Shown: positions 43,640-52,322 of the stretch, one piece after another
Layout of the letters: each line of letters begins with the position of its first letter
Position numbering within the stretch: position 1 is the stretch's first letter
Assembly (NCBI RefSeq): GCF_019752095.1
Contig: NZ_JAIEMO010000009.1
Coordinates: forward strand, 1 to 64,000
Source: Nitrosomonas sp.
GTDB lineage: Bacteria > Pseudomonadota > Gammaproteobacteria > Burkholderiales > Nitrosomonadaceae
Direction: 5' to 3'
DNA: 64,000 nt
Program-made: the position numbers and the translations under genes
The notes under the pieces: model-generated
Told to the model about the DNA's origin: nothing
Databases searched by the model: none
Seen by the model: only the letters and a program-made list of their open reading frames with translations

Positions 43640-45326
43640 TCCAGTAACAACATACGCCAGGAAAGTAGTCCAGGGGAAGATCATAGCAGGTGAGCCGGTA
43701 AGGGCAGCATGCCAGAGACATTTGGACGATCTTGAAACAGCCGCACAGCGCGGCTTTTTTTTCGACCTGGAAAAGGTCAGGCGGGTTGTTGGATTTTTCC
43801 GTGATGTGCTAAAGCTCAATGGCGGTGATTATGAAGGTGAGCCATACAACTTACTAGATTGGCAAGCATTCATCGTTGGTAGTTTGTTCGGATGGGTTGA
43901 TTCAGAAGGATTGCGTAGATTCAGAGTGGCTTTCATGGAAACCGGGAAAGGTTCCGGAAAATCACCGATGATTGCAGGGATCGGACTATATGGCCTGGTT
44001 GCAGATGGTGAGCAGCGCGCGGAAGTTTATGCCGCTGCGACAAAGAAAGATCAGGCAATGGTACTGTTTCGAGATGCGGTTGCCATGGTTAATCAATCGC
44101 CGATTCTATCCAAAACGCTCAAGAAAAGCGGATTAGGTGATCAAGTATGGAACCTGTCATATTTAAAGAATAATAGTTTCTTCAAACCGATATCGTCGGA
44201 TGATGGACAGTCAGGTCCTAGACCGCATATAGGATTGATCGACGAGGTTCACGAACACAAGACTGCACATGCAATAGACATGATGCGCGCAGGTTTCAAG
44301 TTCAGAAATCAACCGATGATTGTGATGATCACGAACAGTGGCTCTGACAAGAAAACACCGTGCGGAATACATCACGATTATGCGATAGAAGTCGCAACAG
44401 GTAGACGCGTAGATGATGAGTTCTTTGCATATGTTTGTGCGTTGGATGAAGGTGATGATCCGTTCCAGGACAAGAAGTGCTGGCACAAGGTTAATCCAAG
44501 TCTGAGGTTTGGGCTTCCCACCAAGCGTTATCTGATGGGTCAAGTCAAAGACGCCAAAGGTATGCCAAGCAAAGAAGCTATTGTGCGGAGGCTGAATTTC
44601 TGCCAGTGGACAGAAGCAAAGAGTCCTTGGATATCGCGTGATGTCTGGACGAACGCTCGCAAGGTTTATGACTGGCGCGATTTACAAGGGCGCAAAGCAT
44701 ACGGCGGCCTTGATCTTGGTTCAACCACTGATCTTACTGGATTAGTGTTATGGGTTGAGCCCGTTTCACCAGGAGAACCGTGGCACATTGTTCCATTCGC
44801 CTGGTTGCCTGAAGATGGTCTTGGTCAGAAAGAAGAGCTAGATCGCGTGCCATATTTTGCGTGGAAAACAGCAGGATTCTTGGAAACAACGCCAGGAAGA
44901 GCGATCAGCAAGCGGTTTATTCTGCAGCGCATTGTTGAATTGCAGGACTGCTTCGATATTCAGTGCATCGCATACGACCGTTGGCGCATGGAAGATCTGA
45001 TCCAGATGGCATCGGATGACGGCTATAACCTACCTGAATTAGTTCCATTCGGTCAAGGGTACAAGGACATGAGTCCGGCTCTTGAGATGTTCGAGACAGC
45101 GTTGCTGAATAATGAAATTGTTCATAACGGACACCCAATCATGACGATGTGTGCAGCCAATTCAGTCACTGCACAAGACCCTGCCGGGAATCGTAAGTTA
45201 GACAAGGTAAAGGCAACCGGGCGCATCGATCTGATGGTTGCTGCTGTGATGGGCGCAGGTGTTGCTTTAACAGCTGTTAGAGAAATTGACATAGACGAAT
45301 TTATAAATAGGCCAATCATCGCATGA
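43596..45326 (+). CDS. terL: Terminase large subunit
   Basis: 576 residues from the ATG at 43596 (another in-frame ATG lies at 43611). Packaging motor: ATPase with METGKGSGKSPM (Walker A) at ~113-124 and HIGLIDEVHEH (Walker B) at ~207. The nuclease domain begins at YGGLDLGSTTDL (~368) with catalytic aspartates. HK97-type terminase. It overlaps the portal gene by four bases (ATGA). Confidence 0.95.
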   Translation: MATYLMNLVKNTSRDPVTTYARKVVQGKIIAGEPVRAACQRHLDDLETAAQRGFFFDLEKVRRVVGFFRDVLKLNGGDYEGEPYNLLDWQAFIVGSLFGWVDSEGLRRFRVAFMETGKGSGKSPMIAGIGLYGLVADGEQRAEVYAAATKKDQAMVLFRDAVAMVNQSPILSKTLKKSGLGDQVWNLSYLKNNSFFKPISSDDGQSGPRPHIGLIDEVHEHKTAHAIDMMRAGFKFRNQPMIVMITNSGSDKKTPCGIHHDYAIEVATGRRVDDEFFAYVCALDEGDDPFQDKKCWHKVNPSLRFGLPTKRYLMGQVKDAKGMPSKEAIVRRLNFCQWTEAKSPWISRDVWTNARKVYDWRDLQGRKAYGGLDLGSTTDLTGLVLWVEPVSPGEPWHIVPFAWLPEDGLGQKEELDRVPYFAWKTAGFLETTPGRAISKRFILQRIVELQDCFDIQCIAYDRWRMEDLIQMASDDGYNLPELVPFGQGYKDMSPALEMFETALLNNEIVHNGHPIMTMCAANSVTAQDPAGNRKLDKVKATGRIDLMVAAVMGAGVALTAVREIDIDEFINRPIIA

Positions 45327-46570
45327 GTCCATTCAAAGCTGTATACAGATGGTTTGGATTTGGTGGGAATGCTCTAGGCCAGTCAAATGGCGTTCAGGTT
45401 TCATCACCATCAACAAGTTTGGTTGAAGATTCAAAGACCATTGGAACAGATTCTGCGCTGCAAATATCATCGGTATGGAGAGCAGTTGAAATAATAGCAA
45501 AGACGGTTGCGACATTGCCTTTGATGGTTTACGAGAGCAAAAAAGGGATGCGCGAATTAGCTCGTGATTCAGATTTATGGAATTTATTCCACGAATCTCC
45601 AAATGCTCGCATGACTCCGGCAGAGTTTTGGACGGCCATGATGATGAATCTTTTGTTGCGTGGCAATGCTTATGCCAGGATCGATAGATCGTCTAATGGG
45701 AACGCATACGCACTGTGGCCAATGCCAGCAGATCAAGTTGATATGCGCGTTAATGATGATGGAACTGTCTTGTATTACTACAGCGTCAACAATGACCTGG
45801 CCGTGCTTTCAGATGAAAGCGTTCTGCATCTTAAAGAGATGGGAAACGGCACTACTGGACTGTCGCGTCTTGAATATATGCGCGCAACAACAACAGAAGC
45901 AAGTAATTCTCAATCATCTGCTACCAAGCTATTCACGAACGGCGGAAAGCCTACCGGCATATTGATGGTGGATAAGCTATTGAATAAGGAGCAGAGAGCC
46001 GCGATTCAGGGAAATTTTTCCGAAATGGCATCTGGCAGCACATCGAGATTGTTCGTCCTTGAAGCGGATATGAAATATCAGCAGATCAATCTCACTCCTG
46101 AAGATATGCAGTTGTTGGATACCAGAAGATATGGCGTAGAGGAAATTGGTCGTTGGTTTGGTGTTCCAGGCGAAATGATGAATGCTGCGAATGTCTCAAA
46201 ATTTGGCTCGGGAGTTGGGGAAACGATTGAAGGGTTTCATAAATTCACTTTGCGTCCCTGCTTGGTAAGTATCGAGCAAGCCATTAGGAAAAGAATACTG
46301 ACATCTAAGCAAAGGGTTTCTATGACGGTTGAATTCAATCTGGATGCATTATTAAGGTCTAGTTTGAAAGATCGGATGGAGATATACGCAAAAGGCGCAC
46401 AGAACGGCATCAAGACACGCAACGAATGCAGACAGTTGGAGAATGATCCGCCGATTCAAGGCGGTGATGGACTAACGGTTCAATCTAACCTGATCGATAT
46501 CAAAGATATTGGCAAGAATCTAAGAGGAGTACAGCAGAATGTTGGCACACAAGACACTATCGCTCAGTAA
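45323..46570 (+). CDS. Portal protein, HK97 family
   Basis: 415 residues. The dodecameric ring through which DNA enters the capsid. Signatures: SVWRAVEIIAKTVATLPLMVYE, LFHESPNARMTPAEFW, GNAYARIDRS, LFTNGGKPTGIL, and VEEIGRWFGVPGEMM. Normal length. The start overlaps the terminase stop; the end overlaps the protease gene by 32 bases. Confidence 0.95.
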   Translation: MSPFKAVYRWFGFGGNALGQSNGVQVSSPSTSLVEDSKTIGTDSALQISSVWRAVEIIAKTVATLPLMVYESKKGMRELARDSDLWNLFHESPNARMTPAEFWTAMMMNLLLRGNAYARIDRSSNGNAYALWPMPADQVDMRVNDDGTVLYYYSVNNDLAVLSDESVLHLKEMGNGTTGLSRLEYMRATTTEASNSQSSATKLFTNGGKPTGILMVDKLLNKEQRAAIQGNFSEMASGSTSRLFVLEADMKYQQINLTPEDMQLLDTRRYGVEEIGRWFGVPGEMMNAANVSKFGSGVGETIEGFHKFTLRPCLVSIEQAIRKRILTSKQRVSMTVEFNLDALLRSSLKDRMEIYAKGAQNGIKTRNECRQLENDPPIQGGDGLTVQSNLIDIKDIGKNLRGVQQNVGTQDTIAQ

Positions 46571-47234
46571 CTGCCAGATCAAAACTGACGGAGAAGAAGG
46601 CTCATTCAGCGGATACGCTTCTGTATTCGGCCTGGTCGATACTTATGGCGACACTATTCTTCCTGGTGCGTACAAAGAAACCCTGCAGAAGAACGGGTTC
46701 CCTAAAATGTTTTTGATGCATAACTCGTTCGATCTGCCAATTGGGAAATGGAAATCTGTCAGTGAAGATGATTATGGCCTTCATGTAGAGGGTGAGTTGA
46801 CGATGGGTATGAGCAGGGCAAATGATGCGTATGCGGCCATGAAACATGGAACCCTTGACGGATTGTCGATTGGATACATGCTTAAGAAAGGTGATTACAC
46901 GCCATCTGTGGAAGTTGAGGGCGGAAGGATTATCAAGAACGTGTCTTTATTGGGCGAAATCAGCCCGGTTGTTTTCCCTGCTGACAGTTCGGCGCGTATC
47001 GATCTGTCGTCAGTGAAGAGCGAAATATCTGAAATTGAAACAATAAGAGATTTTGAATACTTTCTGCGGGATGCAGGGGGGTTCAGTAAAGGGCTGACAA
47101 ACGCACTGATCAGCCGCGCTCGTGTTTTGTTTGGTCGTCGGGATGACGGTCAAGATGAAATCGACGCGAAATCAGCACAGGTGCTTAATGAAGCGCTCGA
47201 ACGTATCAAGCGAGCAATCCCAACTACCCTTTAG
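46539..47234 (+). CDS. Prohead protease, HK97 family (U35)
   Basis: 231 residues. Serine protease that matures the capsid shell. FSGYASVFGLVDTYGDTILPGAY, FLMHNSFDLPIGKW (catalytic His region) and GTLDGLSIGY (catalytic Ser region) are typical. A GAGGAG site lies before the ATG inside the portal gene's end. Located between portal and major capsid, the standard order. Confidence 0.94.
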   Translation: MLAHKTLSLSNCQIKTDGEEGSFSGYASVFGLVDTYGDTILPGAYKETLQKNGFPKMFLMHNSFDLPIGKWKSVSEDDYGLHVEGELTMGMSRANDAYAAMKHGTLDGLSIGYMLKKGDYTPSVEVEGGRIIKNVSLLGEISPVVFPADSSARIDLSSVKSEISEIETIRDFEYFLRDAGGFSKGLTNALISRARVLFGRRDDGQDEIDAKSAQVLNEALERIKRAIPTTL

Positions 47235-47242
47235 GAAATAAC

Positions 47243-48421
47243 ATGGACCAAGAACAAGTTCAACAATTTATGAAATCTGTCGAGGCAATCGAGAGCAAGA
47301 TCAGCGCGTTTTCAGAAAAAGCTGATAATGAGATCAAAAGCATCGGCAAAGTATCGCAGGATACTCAAACCGCAATTGATAACCTCGGAATCAAGCAGAG
47401 AGAGTTGGCGGACGATATTCTTCAACTGAAACAACGTCAGGTTTTGCCTTCTGATGAACACGGCTCTGACGGATGGGGGAGTCAGTTCACTAAGTCAGAT
47501 GAATACACAGGACGCTTGCATCTGCTGAAAGGTAATCGTCAGTTCGGATCGATCGGATTTGAAGTGAAAAACACGCTAACTGGATCTGATGCTACTGTTG
47601 CTCCTGATCGCAGAGCCGGAATAGTTCCAGGGGCATATGCTCCGCTTACCCTGGAATCATTCTTGCAGAGTTTGCCGACATCGAGCAATGCTATTGAGTT
47701 CACGAAAGAAAACGTTTTTACCAATAGTGCAGCAGAGGCAGCAGAAGGCGCTGCTAAGGCAGAAAGTGCACTAACTTGGACTCTGGTTAATATGCCAATT
47801 TCAACGGTTGCGCATTGGATCAAAATCAGCCGTCAATTGGCTTCTGATAATGCTGCGTTGGCTGCTTATGTCGATACTCGCATGCGTTATGGTGTAAACC
47901 GTAAAGTTGAAACTCAGCTTGTTTCAGGTGATGGTACAGCTCCAAATATCAGCGGTATTCTCGACACTGGCAATTTCACGGCGCATGGTTATGCAGATGC
48001 AGCGCTTGGATCGACGTTAAAGAAATTGGTGTTGATTCGTAAGATAATCGGCGATCTACAAGCTGCCGGAGATGATCCAGATGGCATCCTGTTGAATCCT
48101 GCTGACTGGGCGACGATTGACATTGATCTGTTCACCACTGCAGCAGGTCAAAGTCTGCGGACTCTGAACGAAGCTGGGCAGCCAATGCTATTCGGCAAAC
48201 CTGTCATCGTCTCTGTCGGCATGACCGCAGATAATGTTGCTGTTGGTAATTTCGCAATGGCCTGCACAGTATATAACCGCGAAGGTGTGGTGGTTGAAAT
48301 GTCAGATAGCGATTCTGACAACTTCACCAAAAACTTGATCACTCTGAGAGCTGAAAGACGTCTTGCTCTTGCAACGGAGCGTCCAGCTGCAATTCGCGCC
48401 GGTGATCTAACTCCTGCTTAA
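47243..48421 (+). CDS. Major capsid protein, HK97 fold
   Basis: 392 residues. Residues ~1-75 are a coiled-coil delta/scaffold domain (MDQEQVQQFMKSVEAIESKI...), normally removed by the protease. The shell domain follows: LTLESFLQSLPTSSNAIEF, SVAHWIKISRQLASD-like core (TVAHWIKISRQLASDNAALAA), and LNPADWATIDIDLF. The C-terminal AIRAGDLTPA is usual. Followed by an intrinsic terminator. Confidence 0.95.
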   Translation: MDQEQVQQFMKSVEAIESKISAFSEKADNEIKSIGKVSQDTQTAIDNLGIKQRELADDILQLKQRQVLPSDEHGSDGWGSQFTKSDEYTGRLHLLKGNRQFGSIGFEVKNTLTGSDATVAPDRRAGIVPGAYAPLTLESFLQSLPTSSNAIEFTKENVFTNSAAEAAEGAAKAESALTWTLVNMPISTVAHWIKISRQLASDNAALAAYVDTRMRYGVNRKVETQLVSGDGTAPNISGILDTGNFTAHGYADAALGSTLKKLVLIRKIIGDLQAAGDDPDGILLNPADWATIDIDLFTTAAGQSLRTLNEAGQPMLFGKPVIVSVGMTADNVAVGNFAMACTVYNREGVVVEMSDSDSDNFTKNLITLRAERRLALATERPAAIRAGDLTPA

Positions 48422-48439
48422 CCATAGCCACTGGTATTG

Positions 48440-48465
48440 ATGCCGCTTTCGGGCGGCATTTTTTT
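48440..48465 (+). terminator. Intrinsic terminator after the major capsid gene
   Basis: ATGCCGC (48440-48446) and GCGGCAT (48453-48459) form a 7-bp stem with a 6-base loop and a run of T to 48465. It probably lets capsid transcripts outnumber those of the genes behind it. Confidence 0.88.
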
Positions 48466-48476
48466 GAGGTCGAATA

Positions 48477-48683
48477 ATGGAACTTGTTAGATTAGAAATT
48501 ACAGGCACTGTTATAACTGCCAGATATGGAGCGTTGTCACCTGGAGACAAGCTCAATACTGATCTTGAATTCGCGCGTCATTTAGTAGATGAGTGCAAAG
48601 CGGCTAGATTTATTGATGACAAGACATCGGCATCCGTTCCTGATAAGAAAAAAACTAAGGGAAGAAGAAATGAACAGGAATAA
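48477..48683 (+). CDS. Small phage structural-region protein
   Basis: 68 residues, beta-rich N-terminus (LVRLEITGTVITARYGALSPGD), helix (NTDLEFARHLVDECKAARFI) and a basic tail (PDKKKTKGRRNEQE). Short proteins of this shape are common after the capsid gene of HK97-type phages; function unknown. It overlaps the next gene by 14 bases. Confidence 0.7.
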   Translation: MELVRLEITGTVITARYGALSPGDKLNTDLEFARHLVDECKAARFIDDKTSASVPDKKKTKGRRNEQE

Positions 48684-48894
48684 ATCCACTAAAAGCACGA
48701 TGCAACAAGCTCGCGTTCTAGGTGGATTTAATCTGGATGGTGTTCAGTACAACTCCAACGACATTATAGAAGCTGATCAAAAGATAATTAAGCAGCTTGG
48801 TAGCTCTGTTGATGTGGATGGGGGCGCCATCGAGCGTCGTATTAAATTGGATAATTCAGTCATCAAGAAACATGCTGGCGTAGATTCCGAATAA
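48670..48894 (+). CDS. Small phage structural-region protein
   Basis: 74 residues from the ATG at 48670 with GAAGAAG close upstream. Basic start, then QQARVLGGFNLDGVQYNSNDIIEADQKIIKQLGSSVDVD. Not recognised. The pair of small genes between capsid and head-tail connector is standard in this phage type, but their roles are unknown. Confidence 0.65.
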   Translation: MNRNKSTKSTMQQARVLGGFNLDGVQYNSNDIIEADQKIIKQLGSSVDVDGGAIERRIKLDNSVIKKHAGVDSE

Positions 48895-48914
48895 CAATCA
48901 TCACAATCACTCCC

Positions 48915-49484
48915 ATGCCTGAAAAAATCATTACCGCCCCAACATCAGAGCCAGTCACCTTGGCTGAGGCTAAGGCGCAGCTGCGGGTTACAAACAGCTA
49001 TGAGGATGCGCTGATTGCATCGCTGATTGTTGCCGCTCGTGATTTGTGCGAAGCGGAAACTGGACGGGCATTGATGCCGCAGACGTGGGAATTATCGCTG
49101 AATTGTTTCTCGGATGAAATGTGCTTGCAGCATGTCCCGGTTGCCAGCATCACCAGCATAAAATATACCGATGCGGATGGCGCTGAGCAAACGTTGGCGA
49201 GCACCGAATATGTTCTGGACACATCGAGCAACTGGAAGTCGCGCGTTGTCCTTGCAGTTGGCAAATCCTGGCCGCAAATATATAGCGGCATTAATAATGT
49301 ACGCATTCGATACGTGGCAGGTTATCCCAATGCATCAGCAGTGCCGCAATCGCTCAAACAGTGGATGCTGCTACAAATCAGCCATTGGTTTCGCAATCGC
49401 GAGTCAGTCAGCATGAATGGTGCGGGTGCCAAGCTTGAATTCGTAGATAACCTGTTGAACGCCTACCGTATTTACAATCTATAA
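48915..49484 (+). CDS. Head-tail connector protein (gp6-like)
   Basis: 189 residues. PVTLAEAKAQLRV at the start and ALIASLIVAARDLCEAETGRALMPQTWEL, then IRYVAGYPN and LKQWMLLQISHWFRNRES match the gp6/YqbG-like adaptor family that forms the ring below the portal. Next in the standard order after the capsid region. Confidence 0.9.
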   Translation: MPEKIITAPTSEPVTLAEAKAQLRVTNSYEDALIASLIVAARDLCEAETGRALMPQTWELSLNCFSDEMCLQHVPVASITSIKYTDADGAEQTLASTEYVLDTSSNWKSRVVLAVGKSWPQIYSGINNVRIRYVAGYPNASAVPQSLKQWMLLQISHWFRNRESVSMNGAGAKLEFVDNLLNAYRIYNL

Positions 49485-49486
49485 CC

Positions 49487-49840
49487 ATGTCAGCACCGGG
49501 CGCAGGCCAACTGAATAGACAAATTAGCATCCAGCAACGCAGCCAAACCAAGGACGCGGAGGGCGGAATGGTTGATGCGTGGGTTGATGTATTCCCTGCT
49601 GTATTGCTATGGGCTAGAGTGAATAACCTATCTGGCAATGAGAGATCATCGACAAAGCAAGGTGGTCAGGTTTCAGACGCTCGCACAGAATTCACTATTT
49701 ATTATCTTGCTGGTGTGACCAATGAGATGCGCATCAGCTACAACAGCAAACATTACAACATCCGGCATGTGAATAATTACATGGATTTGAACGAATATTT
49801 GATCATCACCTGCGATACGGGCGGGAATCATGGCCGGTAA
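49487..49840 (+). CDS. Head-tail adaptor / head closure protein
   Basis: 117 residues. GQLNRQISIQQRSQTKDAEGGMVDAW and LWARVNNLSGNE match the phage head-tail joining family (SPP1 gp16-like). It closes the head after packaging. It ends inside the start of the next gene (11-base overlap). Confidence 0.88.
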   Translation: MSAPGAGQLNRQISIQQRSQTKDAEGGMVDAWVDVFPAVLLWARVNNLSGNERSSTKQGGQVSDARTEFTIYYLAGVTNEMRISYNSKHYNIRHVNNYMDLNEYLIITCDTGGNHGR

Positions 49841-50318
49841 TGCTGAGATTCTTGGCCTGGGTGATCTGGCGCGGAATTTCAAAAACTTAAAGTCTGATAT
49901 GGTAGTTAAGACATCGCGCAGGATGGTTGCATCAGCTGGCGGTGTTCTGCGTAGAGAAGCAAGGATCATTGCGCAATCACTGGGGTTGAAGAAATCTGGG
50001 GCATTAATTCGCAATATTGCAATAAAGCGTGAGCGTAGAGCTCCAGCTGGAACAGAGCAATACAACTTGGGCGTGAGACATGGCCGCGATCTCGGCAATG
50101 GAAAGAAAGTCATTAAGTATCTTGAATTAGGCAAATCAGGACGGGTGGTAACTCGCCGTGCAAACGATCCATTTTATTGGAAATTCCTGGAATTCGATAT
50201 TAAGCACCGGAACGCAACACCATTCATCAGCAAGGCGCTGGACAACAAATCGCAAGAAGCCATCACCGCAATGGAAGATCGGCTGAATAAAGACCTAGAG
50301 AAATATAACAAACCATGA
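49830..50318 (+). CDS. HK97 gp10-like tail completion protein
   Basis: 162 residues. LGLGDLARNFKNLKSDMVVKTSRRMVASAGGVLRREARIIA is the gp10-family opening; PFYWKFLEFDIKHRNATPFISKALDN is the typical later part with the F-x-E-F-G-like segment. Acts in joining tails to heads. Four-base overlap with the next gene. Confidence 0.88.
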   Translation: MAGNAEILGLGDLARNFKNLKSDMVVKTSRRMVASAGGVLRREARIIAQSLGLKKSGALIRNIAIKRERRAPAGTEQYNLGVRHGRDLGNGKKVIKYLELGKSGRVVTRRANDPFYWKFLEFDIKHRNATPFISKALDNKSQEAITAMEDRLNKDLEKYNKP

Positions 50319-50659
50319 CCATCGGAGCCACAATCAACACAGCATTGACTGCTGTGCTGGTGAACTCCTGGGCGGTCGAATTGCCACCGGAGCCAACTTT
50401 CCCTGCGATCACATTCGAGATCGACAGCACTCCTGAGAGTGACTGGGTGATTGGTGGCGGATACACGCAGCACGTCATAACCGTAACCACGTTCGCTTAC
50501 ACCAAGACAGAGTTGGCGACATACAAAGCATCGATCCAGGCGGCAATGGAAATCATAGATGGATTCATCACCGAAGAAGAATCGGGCGATGCAGCATTCG
50601 AGGATTTGCCCGGCGTGTATGCCTATTTTCAAGATTTTAGAATCAGAACTGCAACTTAA
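50315..50659 (+). CDS. DUF3168-type tail completion protein
   Basis: 114 residues. INTALTAVLVNSWAVELPPEPTFPAITFEI is the characteristic opening, followed by the beta strands THVITVTTFAY-like (QHVITVTTFAYTKTEL). Family members make the tail terminator ring. It lies directly before the tail tube gene as usual. Confidence 0.85.
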   Translation: MTIGATINTALTAVLVNSWAVELPPEPTFPAITFEIDSTPESDWVIGGGYTQHVITVTTFAYTKTELATYKASIQAAMEIIDGFITEEESGDAAFEDLPGVYAYFQDFRIRTAT

Positions 50660-50671
50660 CAGGAGGCAACA

Positions 50672-51607
50672 ATGGCAGGTAAATTAATGCGCAACGTAGG
50701 CTTGGGCATAAAAGAAGAAGTCACCTACGGCACTGACATTGTGCCGACTTCTGCGGATAACTCTATCCTTGCGCGGGTATCAGACGCGCAGCCAGCATCA
50801 ACCGAGTTTGCCGAGCGGAATATTGTGCGGTCCTATCTCGGGTCTAATGGCCAGGTCGCAGTATCCAACCACTCGGAAATCACGGTTGAATTTGAGCTGG
50901 CAGGAACCGCTGCTGCTGGTGATGTTCCAGGATGGGCTCCATTGCTTAAAGCATGCGGATTTGGTGAAACCATTGTCGCAGCGACCAGCGTTACTTATAA
51001 GCCGATATCCACTGCATTCAAATCTGTGTCAGTTTATTACTGGCTGGATGGCCTGTTGCATAAAATGGTTGGTTGCATGGGAACGCCAAGTTTCAGCCTG
51101 AATTCCAGAGGGATTCCGGTTGTGTCAGTCAAGCTGACCGGGCTTTATTCTGCCGTGTCTGATGTCACGTTGCCGACTGATTTTGATTACTCTGCTTTCC
51201 TTGCTCCTAAAGCCGTGAACAAGGTCAACACCACAGCATTCACATTGCATGGCACAACCGCGCCATTTGACACTTTATCAATAGATGGTGGCAATAATGT
51301 TGTTTATCGCAACATGCCAGGTCTTGAAGAAGTAATCATCACTGACCGTAAAGTGACCGGATCAATCTCTATCCAGATGACCACAGTTGCTGCAAAAGCC
51401 TGGCACGATACGGCGATATCCGGCACCTTAGCAGGATTATCAATGACGCATGGCGCAACAGCAGGTCAGATTTTCACGATCACCGCGCCGAAAGTGCAGC
51501 TCACCAATCCACAATATGCAGACAAAGATGGTGTTGTGATGCTTAACCTTGGCCTTGATTTCCAGCCAAACGCTGGCAATGACGAATTGTCGATTGCGAT
51601 TACATAA
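50672..51607 (+). CDS. Tail tube (major tail) protein
   Basis: 311 residues. An AGGAGG site precedes the ATG. NVGLGIKEEVTYGTDIVPTSADN and the beta-rich core (VTVEFELAGTA-like, PVVSVKLTGLYS, ISIQMTTV) match phage tail tube proteins of the longer type. Builds the non-contractile tail. Expected position between tail completion and chaperone genes. Confidence 0.85.
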   Translation: MAGKLMRNVGLGIKEEVTYGTDIVPTSADNSILARVSDAQPASTEFAERNIVRSYLGSNGQVAVSNHSEITVEFELAGTAAAGDVPGWAPLLKACGFGETIVAATSVTYKPISTAFKSVSVYYWLDGLLHKMVGCMGTPSFSLNSRGIPVVSVKLTGLYSAVSDVTLPTDFDYSAFLAPKAVNKVNTTAFTLHGTTAPFDTLSIDGGNNVVYRNMPGLEEVIITDRKVTGSISIQMTTVAAKAWHDTAISGTLAGLSMTHGATAGQIFTITAPKVQLTNPQYADKDGVVMLNLGLDFQPNAGNDELSIAIT

Positions 51608-51621
51608 GAAAGGCAATAATA

Positions 51622-51948
51622 ATGGCATTCAAAATCACCAAGAAACCAACCTTTTCCGCGCAGGTTGAAGTCTACACGCCGAACGACAAGCGCGGGCATG
51701 ACTATTCCACGTTTGATGCTGTGTTTAACCGAACATCAACAGACGAGCTGGATGAGTTAAGGAAACTCCCGCAAAAAGATGTTATGAGAAGAAAGCTTGT
51801 TGGTTGGGAAGGTTTCAACGACGACCAGAATCAGCCGGTCGAATATAACCAGGAAAATCTTGAAATCCTGATTAGCGTACCAGAAGCATTGCATGGATTG
51901 ACACTGGCCTATTGGAACTCTTTAGTTAAGGCGCGCGAAAAAAACTAG
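51622..51948 (+). CDS. Tail assembly chaperone (short, zero-frame product)
   Basis: 108 residues: FKITKKPTFSAQVEVYTPNDKRGHDYSTFDAVFNR and VLRRKLVGWEGF-like core (VMRRKLVGWEGFND). This is the gpG analogue that keeps the tape measure in solution during tail assembly. It ends KAREKN-stop at a slippery A7C run. A -1 shift there would add the DUF1799-like part (to 52322), giving the gpGT-like form. Confidence 0.88.
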   Translation: MAFKITKKPTFSAQVEVYTPNDKRGHDYSTFDAVFNRTSTDELDELRKLPQKDVMRRKLVGWEGFNDDQNQPVEYNQENLEILISVPEALHGLTLAYWNSLVKAREKN

Positions 51949-51980
51949 AAACGGTTGCCCGTTATTGGGCGGGTGACCGT
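51939..51980 (+). promoter_or_regulatory. Programmed -1 ribosomal frameshift signal
   Basis: The zero-frame codons GAA AAA AAC TAG give the classical slippery heptamer A_AAA_AAC at 51939-51945. Five bases later a hairpin starts: ACGGT (51951-51955) pairs with ACCGT (51976-51980) and CCCG (51958-51961) with CGGG (51970-51973), across a TG/TG internal loop. Heptamer, spacer and stem match known tail chaperone signals such as lambda G-GT. Confidence 0.9.
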
Positions 51981-52322
51981 GAACAGAATGCACCGAGTAT
52001 TGATCAAGATGTCATCGATGGATTGATTGCATGCAATGCACCGCCACACGTTATTGAAACAGCTAAGCGCAACTTCTCGGGATCGCAGGAGAATGATTGC
52101 GATGTGTGGGAAGAAAACTGGGAATCCGTCATGCTGTTCCTGGCAATGGGGACGCAGTGGACCGTCAGCGCAACCGGTCACGCTATCGGCATCAATTACG
52201 TATCGCTTGAGTCTGCCATGAAGCTTGCGAACATCAAAAAGAAAAAACGCGCATCGTTGTTTATAGATGTGCGCATCATGGAATCAGCGGCACTCGACGT
52301 TTATCGGGAGAAGCAAAATTAG
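51946..52322 (+). CDS. Frameshift extension of the tail chaperone (DUF1799 family)
   Basis: In the -1 frame the reading continues without stop from the slippery site as LETVARYWAGDREQNAPSI (first codon at 51945) to the TAG at 52320-52322. VWEENWESVMLFLAMGTQW and MESAALDVYREK match DUF1799, the usual T-part of tail chaperones. It has no credible own start: the first ATG in frame is internal (52023 is an ATT). It is expected only as a fusion with 51622-51945, a protein of about 233 residues. Confidence 0.87.

Noticed and set aside
51622..52322. Sequencing error splitting one tail gene
   Set aside because: A classical slippery heptamer, correct spacing and a downstream hairpin at the exact break fit programmed frameshifting better.
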